A DNA stretch of 64,000 bases from Leifsonia shinshuensis (GTDB taxonomy: Bacteria > Actinomycetota > Actinomycetes > Actinomycetales > Microbacteriaceae), in NCBI RefSeq assembly GCF_031456835.1, contig NZ_JAVDVK010000001.1, positions 186,001 through 250,000 of the forward strand, written 5' to 3'. Below, piece by piece: positions 28,693 to 39,478 of the stretch. Made by a program: the position numbers and the translations under genes. Below the pieces are notes generated by a model. The model had not been told where the DNA came from. It worked only from the letters and a program-made list of their open reading frames with translations, and ran no database searches. Each line of letters starts with the position of its first letter. The first letter of the stretch is position 1.

Positions 28693-30330
28693 ATGGCAGA
28701 CATCCAGATCAGCCCCGACGAGATCCGCGACGCGCTCAAGGACTTCGTCAACAGCTACGAGCCGACCGGCGCCGAGGCGACCGAGATCGGCCACGTGCTG
28801 GACGCCTCCGACGGCATCGCGCACGTCGAGGGCCTCCCCAGCGTCATGGCCAACGAGCTCATCCGCTTCTCGAACGGCGTCCTCGGCCTCGCCCAGAACC
28901 TCGACGAGAACGAGGTCGGCGTGGTCGTGCTCGGCGAGTTCGAGGAGATCGTCGAGGGCATGGAGGTGACCCGCACCGGCGAGGTCCTCTCCGTCCCGGT
29001 CGGCGACGGCTACCTCGGTCGCGTGGTCGACCCGCTCGGCAACCCGATCGACGGCCTCGGCGAGATCGCCAGCGAGGGCCGCCGCGAGCTCGAGCTCCAG
29101 GCGCCCGGCGTCATGCAGCGCAAGTCGGTGCACGAGCCGCTCCAGACCGGCATCAAGGCGATCGACGCCATGATCCCGGTCGGCCGCGGTCAGCGCCAGC
29201 TGATCATCGGCGACCGCCAGACCGGCAAGACGGCCATCGCGATCGACACGATCATCAACCAGAAGGCCAACTGGGAGTCGGGCGACGTCAACAAGCAGGT
29301 CCGCTGCATCTACGTCGCCATCGGCCAGAAGGGCTCGACCATCGCCTCGGTGAAGGGCGCGCTCGAGGACGCCGGCGCGATGGAGTACACCACCATCGTC
29401 GCGGCCCCCGCCTCCGACCCGGCCGGCTTCAAGTACCTGGCGCCCTACACCGGCTCGGCCATCGGCCAGCACTGGATGTACGGCGGCAAGCACGTCCTCA
29501 TCGTCTTCGACGACCTGTCCAAGCAGGCCGAGGCGTACCGCGCCGTGTCGCTGCTGCTCCGCCGTCCGCCGGGACGCGAGGCCTACCCGGGCGACGTCTT
29601 CTACCTGCACTCCCGCCTGCTGGAGCGTTGCGCCAAGCTCTCCGACGAGCTGGGCGCCGGCTCGATGACCGGTCTGCCGATCATCGAGACCAAGGCGAAC
29701 GACGTCTCCGCGTACATCCCGACCAACGTGATCTCGATCACCGACGGCCAGATCTTCCTGCAGTCCGACCTCTTCAACGCCAACCAGCGTCCCGCGGTCG
29801 ACGTCGGCATCTCGGTCTCCCGAGTCGGTGGCGACGCGCAGGTGAAGTCGATCAAGAAGGTCTCCGGCACGCTCAAGCTCGAGCTGGCGCAGTACCGCTC
29901 GCTCGAGGCGTTCGCGATGTTCGCGTCCGACCTCGACGCGGCGAGCCGCCGTCAGCTGGCGCGCGGCGCCCGCCTGACCGAGCTGCTCAAGCAGCCGCAG
30001 TACTCGCCGTTCCCGGTGGAGGAGCAGGTCGTCTCGATCTGGGCGGGCACCAACGGCAAGCTCGACGAGGTCGCCGTGGAGGACGTCCTGCGCTTCGAGT
30101 CGGAGCTGCTGGATCACCTGCGCCGCAACACCGACATCCTGGACACGCTCCGCCAGACCAACGTCCTCGACGACGACACGGTCGCGAAGCTCGACTCCGA
30201 GGTGGACGCGTTCAAGCTCGAGTTCCAAACCGGCGAGGGCAAGCCGCTCGCCTCGGTCGGACGCGAGGAGTTCGAGGCCATCGACGCGGACGAGGTCGAC
30301 CAGGAGCGCATCGTCAAGGCCAAGCGCTGA
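28693..30330 (+). CDS. atpA: F0F1 ATP synthase subunit alpha
   Basis: Regulatory nucleotide-binding subunit of F1, 545 residues. Walker [12 protein letters not shown] is at about residues 174-184; the arginine finger region lies in [13 protein letters not shown], and the N-terminal beta-barrel has [15 protein letters not shown] 28693 is preceded by GATAGGAA. The protein has a C-terminal extension rich in acidic residues compared with enterobacterial forms, common in actinobacteria. Confidence 0.98.
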   Translation: MADIQISPDEIRDALKDFVNSYEPTGAEATEIGHVLDASDGIAHVEGLPSVMANELIRFSNGVLGLAQNLDENEVGVVVLGEFEEIVEGMEVTRTGEVLSVPVGDGYLGRVVDPLGNPIDGLGEIASEGRRELELQAPGVMQRKSVHEPLQTGIKAIDAMIPVGRGQRQLIIGDRQTGKTAIAIDTIINQKANWESGDVNKQVRCIYVAIGQKGSTIASVKGALEDAGAMEYTTIVAAPASDPAGFKYLAPYTGSAIGQHWMYGGKHVLIVFDDLSKQAEAYRAVSLLLRRPPGREAYPGDVFYLHSRLLERCAKLSDELGAGSMTGLPIIETKANDVSAYIPTNVISITDGQIFLQSDLFNANQRPAVDVGISVSRVGGDAQVKSIKKVSGTLKLELAQYRSLEAFAMFASDLDAASRRQLARGARLTELLKQPQYSPFPVEEQVVSIWAGTNGKLDEVAVEDVLRFESELLDHLRRNTDILDTLRQTNVLDDDTVAKLDSEVDAFKLEFQTGEGKPLASVGREEFEAIDADEVDQERIVKAKR

Positions 30331-30367
30331 GCGCCGCCGCGATCGAAGAATAGGTAAGAGGAGACAC

Positions 30368-32756
<2,389 letters not shown>

Positions 32757-32758
32757 GC

Positions 32759-33019
32759 ATGGCTGTCCTCAACGTCAGCGTCGTCGCCGCCGACCACGAA
32801 GTGTGGACCGGTGAGGCGAGCATGGTCGTCGCACGCACCGTGGAGGGGCAGATCGGTATCCTGCCCGGCCACGAGCCGCTGCTCGCCATCCTCGCCGAGG
32901 GCGAGGTGCGCGTGACCCTCAACGGGGGCGAGTCGATCACGGCCAGCGCCGATGACGGCTTCCTCTCCGTCGAGAACAACACCGTCACCATCGTGGCCCG
33001 TCAGGCCGAACTGGTCTGA
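32759..33019 (+). CDS. atpC: F0F1 ATP synthase subunit epsilon
   Basis: F1 inhibitor/rotor subunit, 86 residues. The beta-sandwich is complete (LNVSVVAADHEVWTGEASMVVARTVEGQIGILPGHEPLLAIL), but the C-terminal helical hairpin that inhibits the enzyme in E. coli is absent, as in many actinobacterial epsilon subunits. ATG 32759 sits two bases after the atpD stop. A P-loop gene follows after one base. Confidence 0.95.
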   Translation: MAVLNVSVVAADHEVWTGEASMVVARTVEGQIGILPGHEPLLAILAEGEVRVTLNGGESITASADDGFLSVENNTVTIVARQAELV

Positions 33020-33020
33020 C

Positions 33021-33581
33021 ATGGCTGCGACCCCGGGAGCCCCGCTGGAGCGCCAGTTCGGAGACGTCCGCGTCCCGATGCTGGTGGCGATGGCGGGGCT
33101 TCCCGGTTCCGGCAAGTCCACCCTGGCGGAGATCCTGGCCGGGCGCCTCGGCGCCACGGTGATCTCGGTGGACCCGATCGAGGCGTCCATCCTCCGCGCC
33201 GGCATCGATTCGGACCAGCCGACCGGGCTGGCGGCCTATCTCGTCGCCGAGACGATGGCCGAGCAGGTGCTCCTCTCCGGTCACTCGGTCGTGGTCGACG
33301 CGGTGAACGCGGTGGAGCCGGCGCGCCTTCAGTGGCGCGACCTGGCCGAGCGCTGCGACGTGAAGCTGCGGGTCGTCGAGACGGTGTGCTCCGACCCGGA
33401 CCTGCACGAGGAGCGCCTCGCGAAGCGCACCGGGATCGTCGCCGCGTACGCCGTCGAGCAGAGCGTCGACGAGTACGACGAGTGGCGCGGCGCGTGCGGA
33501 ACGCTGCCGCGCATCACGCTCGACACGGCGGCGCCACTCGGCGAGAACGCCAACACCGCCCTGGACTTCGTGGAGGGCTAG
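33021..33581 (+). CDS. P-loop (AAA-type/zeta-like) kinase-fold protein
   Basis: A 186-residue P-loop protein: Walker A GLPGSGKST at about residues 27-35, a second-strand aspartate in VISVDPIEAS, SGHSVVVDAVNAVEPAR as the Walker B-like segment, and a lid-like arginine-rich helix (HEERLAKR). This is the layout of small-molecule or nucleotide kinases often annotated AAA family ATPase; the substrate is unknown. It begins one base after atpC and ends one base before yaaA, so it is probably on the ATP synthase transcript. Confidence 0.75.
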   Translation: MAATPGAPLERQFGDVRVPMLVAMAGLPGSGKSTLAEILAGRLGATVISVDPIEASILRAGIDSDQPTGLAAYLVAETMAEQVLLSGHSVVVDAVNAVEPARLQWRDLAERCDVKLRVVETVCSDPDLHEERLAKRTGIVAAYAVEQSVDEYDEWRGACGTLPRITLDTAAPLGENANTALDFVEG

Positions 33582-33582
33582 C

Positions 33583-34392
33583 GTGCTCATCCTGCTCCCG
33601 CCCTCGGAGACGAAGAGGGACGGGGGAGTGGGGTCCCCGCTCGCCCTCGAACGCTTGAGCTTCCCCGCGCTCACCCCGGTGCGCCGGGAGGTCGTCGGCG
33701 CCGTCGTCGAACTGGCCGCCGATCACGACGCGGCCGTCCGCGCTCTGAAGCTCGGCCCCAAGCAGTCCGGCGAGGTGGAGCGGAACCGCAGCATCCCGGA
33801 CGCCCCGACGATGCGCGCGCTCGAGCGCTACACCGGGGTCCTCTACGACGCGCTCGATGCCGGGACGCTCGACGACGCCGCATGGGCGGCCGCTGCGGAT
33901 GCGGTCGCGGTGCAGTCGGCGCTGCTCGGACTGGTGGGTGCGGCGGATCCTGTGCCCGCCTACCGCCTCTCGTTCGACTCGCGGCTGTCGCTTCACCGCG
34001 GGTCCCCGTCGCTGAAGAAGCGGTGGGCCGCCGCCGGGGCGGCCGTCCTCGCGGAGCGCGACGACCTGCTGCTCGACCTGCGCTCCGAGGGCTACGCGGC
34101 CCTCGCGCCGCTTCCGGATCGGGAGGGCGCCCACTACGTGCGCGTGCTCGCCCGCGATGAGAGCGGTCACGTGCGCGCGCTCAACCACTTCAACAAGCAG
34201 GCGAAGGGTCTGCTCACCCGGGCGTTGCTGGAGGCGGGCGCCGGCTTCGCCACCACCGACGAGCTGCTGGCGTGGGCCGGAGCCGAAGGCTACGAACTGC
34301 GCCTCGCGACGGACGGAACGCGCGACCTGGAGCTGGTCGTCCCCGAGGTGCGCGGTGTGCCCGGGCGGCTCATGGCCGCCCTCCGGGTCTGA
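33583..34392 (+). CDS. yaaA: YaaA family peroxide stress protein (UPF0246)
   Basis: A 269-residue YaaA/DUF328 protein. The N-terminal signature LILLPPSETKRDGG and the later motifs YTGVLYDALDA and ALNHFNKQAKGLLTRALL are diagnostic. In E. coli YaaA is OxyR-induced, binds DNA and lowers intracellular free iron under peroxide stress; here only family membership is visible. GTG 33583 directly follows the P-loop gene, giving an atpC-kinase-yaaA run without gaps. Confidence 0.9.
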   Translation: MLILLPPSETKRDGGVGSPLALERLSFPALTPVRREVVGAVVELAADHDAAVRALKLGPKQSGEVERNRSIPDAPTMRALERYTGVLYDALDAGTLDDAAWAAAADAVAVQSALLGLVGAADPVPAYRLSFDSRLSLHRGSPSLKKRWAAAGAAVLAERDDLLLDLRSEGYAALAPLPDREGAHYVRVLARDESGHVRALNHFNKQAKGLLTRALLEAGAGFATTDELLAWAGAEGYELRLATDGTRDLELVVPEVRGVPGRLMAALRV

Positions 34393-34745
34393 CCGCCGCA
34401 GGCCGCTGGGCCGCGCGCATCCGGCCTCTTTCCCTTCGCCGCGTGGATGCGCGCCTCACCGGCAATTCCCAGTGGTGCACGCCGAGAAAGTGAGCTATGC
34501 TCACAACCAAGAGAGAGGATCACTGATCCGAGGGCGTGGACGCACCTGGTGCGAACTCGGCCTCACTTAGTCGGGCCGACGTGTGGTGGCCGGCGTGTCA
34601 TCCCCATGCGCCGTTTCCACACCGGAGTGTGAGCACCATTAATCCGCCTGCGGTCGGGCACGAGCGGTAGCGTCCTCACCAGCGAGAATCCGGCGTCGGA
34701 GCCATATCCGCCGTCGGCCCGACTCTCTCGGTACCGCCGGCCGCG
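34393..34745. other. 353-base intergenic spacer, no gene recognised
   Basis: Between yaaA and the convergent tag gene. Short open frames exist (for example 34447-34632) but lack family motifs and ribosome-binding sites. The region is visibly less GC-rich than its flanks and contains a perfect palindrome GTGAGC-TAT-GCTCAC at 34490-34504. It could be a decayed gene, or hold a small RNA, but nothing can be assigned. Confidence 0.5.
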
Positions 34746-35447
34746 TCACGCGCGGAAGCAGCCCTCGAAGTGGTCGTCGACCATGCCGGTCGCCTGCATC
34801 AGCGCGTACATCGTCGTGGGCCCGACGAACCGGAATCCCCGGCGGCGGAGCTCTTTGCTCATCGCGGTCGACTCGGGCGTCACGGCGGGGATCTCCCCCC
34901 ACGATCGCGGACGCGGTCTGTCGCCCGCGGGCGGCGCGAAGCCCCACATGAGCTCATCCAGCGGCTCCTCCAGCGCGAGCACCGCCCGCGCGTTCGAGAT
35001 GGTCGCCTCGATCTTGCCGCGGTGGCGGATGATGCGCGCATCCTGAAGCAGCCGCTGCACGTCGGCCTCGGTCATCGCCGCCACCTTCTCGGGTTCGAAC
35101 CCGAGGAACAGCTCGCGGAAGGCGGGACGCCGGCGCAGGATGGTGATCCACGAGAGCCCCGCCTGGAAGCCCTCCAGGCACAGCTTCTCGTACAGCGCAC
35201 GCGCGTCGTGCTGCGGGCGCCCCCACTCCTCGTCGTGATATCGCCGGTACTCCGGGTCGCTCGCCGACCAGGAGCAACGTGCGAGTCCGTCTTCGCCGAC
35301 GACCAGCGCCGAGCGTGGCTCTGTGCTGGCCGGGCTCACCGCGTCGCTCGTGCTCTCCGTGCCGGCCGGGGCCTCCATGCCGTCCGTGCTGTCCGTGCTG
35401 TCCGTGCTGTCCGTGCTGTTCGGGGTCTCCGTGGTCGCCTCGCTCAT
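34746..35447 (-). CDS. tag: DNA-3-methyladenine glycosylase I
   Basis: Removes 3-methyladenine from alkylated DNA. The 233-residue protein has a disordered N-terminus of about 48 residues with the tripeptide STD repeated four times. Then comes the Tag domain: CSWSASDPEYRRYHDEEWGRP (zinc cysteine and substrate pocket), EKLCLEGFQAGLSW, FRELFLGF, and the C-terminal RRGFRFVGPTTMYALMQATGMVDDH with a late cysteine-containing end. ATG 35447 overlaps the ogt stop (ATGA), so glycosylase and methyltransferase are made from one mRNA. Confidence 0.93.
   Translation of the reverse strand: MSEATTETPNSTDSTDSTDSTDGMEAPAGTESTSDAVSPASTEPRSALVVGEDGLARCSWSASDPEYRRYHDEEWGRPQHDARALYEKLCLEGFQAGLSWITILRRRPAFRELFLGFEPEKVAAMTEADVQRLLQDARIIRHRGKIEATISNARAVLALEEPLDELMWGFAPPAGDRPRPRSWGEIPAVTPESTAMSKELRRRGFRFVGPTTMYALMQATGMVDDHFEGCFRA
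35383..35418. repeat. 9-bp tandem repeat inside tag
   Basis: Four perfect copies of TCCGTGCTG at 35383-35418 encode the (Ser-Thr-Asp)x4 stretch on the minus strand. Such repeats can change copy number by slippage; the reading frame is kept whatever the number. Confidence 0.9.
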
Positions 35448-35941
35448 GCCGCCAGCAGGATCCCCTCGTGCTCGAGCAGCCACAGCTTGGTGGGGATGCC
35501 GTCCCCGCCGCTGTAGCCGGTGACCCGGCCGCTGGACGAGAGCACCCGGTGGCAGCCGACGATGATCGGCACCGGGTTGGCGCCCACGGCTCCACCGATG
35601 GCGCGGCCGTAGCCGGCGTGACCGAGCGACGCCCCCAGCTCGCCGTAGGAGACGAAGGTGCCGAACTCGAGTTCGGCGAGCCGCTCCCACACCGCCTGCC
35701 GGAAGGGGGTGCCCTGCAGGCGCACCGGCACGTCGAAGGTGCGACGCGTGCCCGCGAAGTACTCGTCGAGCTGCGCCGCCGCGTCGTCGAGCACGGCCGT
35801 GCTGCGTTCGGGATGGTCGTCGAGCGGCAGACGGCCGGCCCGTTCGATGGAGAGCGACGTCACCGCGGTGCCGTCACTGGTGAGTTCGAGGCGCCCGATG
35901 GGGCTCGTGGTGCGGAGGAGGTAGGCGAAGGAACTGCTCAT
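35444..35941 (-). CDS. ogt: O6-methylguanine-DNA methyltransferase
   Basis: Suicide repair enzyme that takes the methyl group from O6-methylguanine onto its own cysteine. The 165-residue protein has the DNA-binding region FRQAVWERLAELEFGTFVSYGELG, then ANPVPIIVGCHRVLSSSG with the acceptor cysteine (about residue 137). Most family members have PCHRV there; here it is GCHRV. First gene of ogt-tag. The minus-strand TAGAGT hexamer ends six bases before ATG 35941, suggesting a leaderless mRNA. Confidence 0.93.
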   Translation of the reverse strand: MSSSFAYLLRTTSPIGRLELTSDGTAVTSLSIERAGRLPLDDHPERSTAVLDDAAAQLDEYFAGTRRTFDVPVRLQGTPFRQAVWERLAELEFGTFVSYGELGASLGHAGYGRAIGGAVGANPVPIIVGCHRVLSSSGRVTGYSGGDGIPTKLWLLEHEGILLAA

Positions 35942-35947
35942 GGGTCG

Positions 35948-35953
35948 ACTCTA
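35948..35953 (-). promoter_or_regulatory. -10 hexamer TAGAGT for ogt-tag
   Basis: On the minus strand TAGAGT is followed by six bases and then the ogt ATG at 35941. Confidence 0.5.
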
Positions 35954-36060
35954 GAGCGCGCCGCCGACGTCCACTCGCGGGATTCGGACATTGGGGATAA
36001 GCCGTCTGGAGGCCAGGTTGTGGAGGGATTCCGGATGATGGTCGGGCGGGAGCGCGTGCC

Positions 36061-36066
36061 TAGACT
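36061..36066 (+). promoter_or_regulatory. -10 hexamer TAGACT for the aldo/keto reductase
   Basis: TAGACT is followed by six bases and ATG 36073, the spacing of a leaderless mRNA. Confidence 0.5.
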
Positions 36067-36072
36067 CGGAGC

Positions 36073-37041
36073 ATGGCGAACATCGAATACCGCACCCTCG
36101 GACCGTCCGGCCTGATCGTCTCCACGATCGGTCTCGGCTGCAACAACTTCGGCCGCGCAGGCACCGTGACCGAGACGCAGGAGGGCACGGATGCCGTCAT
36201 CGGCGCGGCCATCGACGCCGGAGTGACGCTGTTCGACACCGCCGACATCTACGGCAGCGAGCGGGGACTCTCCGAGACGCTGATGGGCAAGTCGCTGGAG
36301 GGGAAGCGCGACCGGATCGTGCTGGCCACGAAGTTCGGGATGGACATGGCCGGGCTCAACGGGCCCGACTGGGGAGTGCGCGGGTCGCGCCGCTACATCC
36401 GGCTGGCGGTCGAGAGCTCGCTCCGGCGGCTCCGCACCGACTGGATCGACCTGTACCAGCTGCACCAGCCCGACCCGGTGACGCCGATCGAGGAGACCCT
36501 CGAGACGCTCGACGACCTGATCGCCGAGGGCAAGATCCGCTACATCGGCCACTCCAACCTGAGCGGCTGGCAGATCGCCGAGGCCGAGTTCACCGCGCAG
36601 TTGCACGGCCACCCGAAGTTCGTCTCCGCGCAGAACGAGTACAGCCTGCTCGCGCGCGACGCCGAGCGCGAGGTGCTCCCGGCGGTCAACCGCTACGGGC
36701 TGGGCTTCCTGCCCTACTTCCCGCTGTACAACGGGCTGTTCACGGGCAAGTTCACCCGTGAGGGCGGTCCGGCCGACAGCCGCATCATGAACATCCGCAA
36801 GCACCTGCTCGACAACGCCCCGTGGGATCGTATGGACCGGTTCCAGGCGTTGTGCGACGAGCACGGCGTCACGATGCTGGAGGCGACCTTCGCGTGGCTG
36901 CTGGCTCAGCCGGGACTCACGAGCGTCATCGCGGGGGCGACGAAGCCGGAGCAGATCGTCGCCAATGCCGAGGCGGCGACCGCCTGGTCGCCCACCGACG
37001 CGGAGGTGGCGGAGATCTCCGAGATCTTCGCGCGCGACTGA
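36073..37041 (+). CDS. aldo/keto reductase
   Basis: An NADPH-dependent oxidoreductase of the AKR superfamily, 322 residues. The (beta/alpha)8 motifs are present: GLGCNNFG, the catalytic Asp55 and Tyr60 in FDTADIYGSERGLSE, the lysine in VLATKFGM, and the histidine in LYQLHQPDP. The cofactor segment is near IAGATKPEQIVANAEA. The long middle loop places it near the YghZ/Tas-type group. Physiological substrate unknown. It stands alone between ogt and a TetR gene. Confidence 0.92.
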   Translation: MANIEYRTLGPSGLIVSTIGLGCNNFGRAGTVTETQEGTDAVIGAAIDAGVTLFDTADIYGSERGLSETLMGKSLEGKRDRIVLATKFGMDMAGLNGPDWGVRGSRRYIRLAVESSLRRLRTDWIDLYQLHQPDPVTPIEETLETLDDLIAEGKIRYIGHSNLSGWQIAEAEFTAQLHGHPKFVSAQNEYSLLARDAEREVLPAVNRYGLGFLPYFPLYNGLFTGKFTREGGPADSRIMNIRKHLLDNAPWDRMDRFQALCDEHGVTMLEATFAWLLAQPGLTSVIAGATKPEQIVANAEAATAWSPTDAEVAEISEIFARD

Positions 37042-37055
37042 CCCCAAAACCTTGT

Positions 37056-37080
37056 GAGTGAGCACTCACTCCGTTAGAGT
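37056..37080. promoter_or_regulatory. TetR operator and -10 element
   Basis: GAGTGAG-CA-CTCACTC at 37056-37071 is a perfect palindrome of 7+2+7 bases. TAGAGT follows at 37075-37080, then six bases and the GTG of the TetR gene at 37087. The operator would lie directly upstream of the -10, so the regulator probably represses its own gene and the coupled ABC exporter. Confidence 0.65.
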
Positions 37081-37086
37081 GAGCGC

Positions 37087-37734
37087 GTGAATCAGGATGA
37101 TGTGCGCGACGCCCCGCGCACCCGCGCCCCGTCGATGTCGGCGGACGACCGCAAGGCGATGATCGTCGACGCCGTCATCCCGCTGCTGCTGGAGCACGGC
37201 CGGGGGATGACCTCCCGCCAGATCGCCGAGGCCGCCGGCATCGCGGAGGGCACGATCTTCCGCGCCTTCGGCGACAAGGAGACCCTCGTGCAGGCCGCCA
37301 TCGAGAAGTACCTCGATCCCGAGCCGCTGCGTGAGGCGCTGCGCAGCATCGACCCGGCGCTGCCGCTCGAGCACAAGGTCCGCGCCATCCTGTACCTGCT
37401 CCGGGAGCGGTTCCAGAGCGTGATGCGGATCATGCCGGTGATCGGCCCGCAGCGGCCGCCGGTCCCGCAGGAGCGGGGCGAGTTCGCGCGCATCATCGCG
37501 CGCATCATGGAGCCGCAGTCCGACGACCTGAACTGGCCGCCCGAGCGCGTGGCGCATGTGCTCCGTCTCATCAGCTTCTCCGCCGCGTTCCCGGCACTGA
37601 ACGAGGGCATCGAGTTCAGCATCGACGACCTCGCCCGCATGGTGCTCGTCGGCGTCGCGGGCGAGTCGCCCTACGTCGCCGACCTCCATCACCCCATCCC
37701 GACCTCATCGACGTCGTCCACCACGGAGGCATGA
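37087..37734 (+). CDS. TetR-family regulator of a heterodimeric ABC exporter
   Basis: A 215-residue repressor. The helix-turn-helix spans about residues 22-68 (KAMIVDAVIPLLLEHGRGMTSRQIAEAAGIAEGTIFRAFGDKETLVQAAI). The C-terminal domain has no recognised ligand motif; the tail is rich in Ser and Thr. GTG 37087 fits the TAGAGT-six-base spacing and is followed 3' by two ABC genes, the first overlapping its stop by four bases. A self-regulating drug-exporter operon is the most likely reading. Confidence 0.92.
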   Translation: MNQDDVRDAPRTRAPSMSADDRKAMIVDAVIPLLLEHGRGMTSRQIAEAAGIAEGTIFRAFGDKETLVQAAIEKYLDPEPLREALRSIDPALPLEHKVRAILYLLRERFQSVMRIMPVIGPQRPPVPQERGEFARIIARIMEPQSDDLNWPPERVAHVLRLISFSAAFPALNEGIEFSIDDLARMVLVGVAGESPYVADLHHPIPTSSTSSTTEA

Positions 37735-39467
37735 TGCTCCTCAGACTCCTCGGCCGGTTCCTCCGGCCGCACTGGCCCCTCCTGATCGGGGTGCTCGTCT
37801 TCCAGCTCGCGCAGTCTCTGCTGTCGCTCTGGCTGCCCACGCTCAATGCGGACATCATCGACAACGGCGTCGCGAAGGGCGACACCGGCTACATCCTCTC
37901 CGTCGGCGCGGAGATGCTCGGCGTGACGCTCGTCCAGATCGCCTGCGCCATCACCGCCGTGTACTTCGGGGCGAAAGTGGCCATGCTCGTGGGCCGGGAT
38001 CTGCGCGAGGCGATCTTCCACCGCGTCGGCGAGTTCTCCGAGCGCGAGGTGACCGCCTTCGGTGCGCCCTCGCTGATCACCCGCAACACCAACGACGTGC
38101 AGCAGGTGCAGATGCTCGTCATGATGACCTGCACCCTGCTCGTCGCCGCGCCGATCCTGGCCGTCGGCGGCATCGTTCTGGCCATGCAGCAGGACATCGA
38201 CCTGTCCTGGCTGATCGCGGTCAGCGTCCCGGCGCTGCTCGTCGCCGTGAGCATCATCATCGCGCGCATGGTGCCGCAGTTCCGCCGGATGCAGGACAGG
38301 ATCGACCGCGTGAACCGCGTGCTGCGCGAGCAGCTGAGCGGCATCCGGGTCGTGCGCGCCTTCGTGCGGGAGGACGTGGAGACGAACCGCTTCCGGACGG
38401 CGAACGACCAGGTGACCGAGACGGCCCTGAAGGCCGGACGCCTGTTCGCGCTGATGTTCCCGATCGTCATGCTCGTGCTCAACGTGTCGAGCGTCGCCGT
38501 CATCTGGTTCGGTTCGTTCCGCGTGCAGGACGGCACGCTGCAGGTCGGGACGCTGACCGCGTTCCTGCAGTACCTCACGCAGATCCTGATGGGCGTCATG
38601 ATGTCGACCATGATGGCCGTGCTGGTGCCGCGCGCCGCGGTCTGCGCTGACCGGATCGGCGAGGTGCTCGGCACCGAGCCGTCGGTCCGGGCGTCCGCCG
38701 ATCCGATCACGGAGGTGCCCGGGCACGGGACCGTCGAGTTCGTCGACGTCGGCTTCTCGTATCCCGGCGCCGAACATCCCGTGCTCACCGACATCACCTT
38801 CTTGGCGGAGTCCGGCAGGACCACGGCCATCATCGGCAGCACCGGCGCCGGAAAGACCACGCTCGTGAACCTCATCCCGCGCCTCTTCGACGCCACCAGC
38901 GGCATCGTGCTGGTCGACGGGGTGGATGCGGCCGACCTCGACCCCGAGGTGCTCTGGTCCCGCATCGGGATCGTGCCGCAGAAGCCGTACCTGTTCTCGG
39001 GCACCGTGGCGTCGAACCTCCGCTACGGCAACCCGGACGCCACGGACGACGACCTGTGGCACGCCCTCGAGATCGCGCAGGCGCGTGACTTCGTCGAGGC
39101 GATGCCCGAGCGTCTGGAGGCGCCGATCGCCCAGGGCGGGACCAACGTTTCCGGCGGCCAGCGGCAGCGTCTCGCGATCGCGCGTGCGCTCGTCCGGAAG
39201 CCGGAGATCTACGTGTTCGACGACTCCTTCTCGGCGCTCGACACCGCCACGGACGCGCGGCTGCGTGCCGCGCTGGCCCGCGAGGTCACGGACGCGACCG
39301 TGATCGTGGTCGCGCAGCGGGTGTCCACCATCGTGGACGCCGACCAGATCATCGTCCTGGAGGACGGCCGGGTGGTCGGCCGCGGGACGCACGACGAGCT
39401 CCTGGAGAGCAACGCGACCTACGCCGAGATCGTCTCGTCGCAGCTCGCGGCTCAGGATGCGGCATAG
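37731..39467 (+). CDS. ABC exporter half-transporter, degenerate-site subunit
   Basis: A 578-residue fused membrane/ATPase subunit. Six membrane helices lie in about residues 15-300, then the nucleotide-binding domain with Walker A GSTGAGKTTL, signature VSGGQRQRLAIARAL and Walker B YVFDDSFSALD. The residue after the Walker B aspartate is Asp instead of the catalytic Glu, as in the degenerate site of TM287/BmrC-like heterodimers. It overlaps the TetR gene by four bases (ATG 37731; a second ATG follows at once). Partner encoded next. Confidence 0.93.
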   Translation: MMLLRLLGRFLRPHWPLLIGVLVFQLAQSLLSLWLPTLNADIIDNGVAKGDTGYILSVGAEMLGVTLVQIACAITAVYFGAKVAMLVGRDLREAIFHRVGEFSEREVTAFGAPSLITRNTNDVQQVQMLVMMTCTLLVAAPILAVGGIVLAMQQDIDLSWLIAVSVPALLVAVSIIIARMVPQFRRMQDRIDRVNRVLREQLSGIRVVRAFVREDVETNRFRTANDQVTETALKAGRLFALMFPIVMLVLNVSSVAVIWFGSFRVQDGTLQVGTLTAFLQYLTQILMGVMMSTMMAVLVPRAAVCADRIGEVLGTEPSVRASADPITEVPGHGTVEFVDVGFSYPGAEHPVLTDITFLAESGRTTAIIGSTGAGKTTLVNLIPRLFDATSGIVLVDGVDAADLDPEVLWSRIGIVPQKPYLFSGTVASNLRYGNPDATDDDLWHALEIAQARDFVEAMPERLEAPIAQGGTNVSGGQRQRLAIARALVRKPEIYVFDDSFSALDTATDARLRAALAREVTDATVIVVAQRVSTIVDADQIIVLEDGRVVGRGTHDELLESNATYAEIVSSQLAAQDAA

Positions 39468-39478
39468 GGGGACACGCG

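Noticed and set aside
34447..34632. Possible 61-residue gene in the spacer after yaaA
   Set aside because: No ribosome-binding site, no motif, and third-position composition unlike neighbouring genes.
38926..39303. Arg/Ser/Thr-rich alternative-frame proteins inside ABC, infB, ribF and other genes
   Set aside because: Typical plus-one-frame shadows of GC-rich coding sequence, with no start signals.
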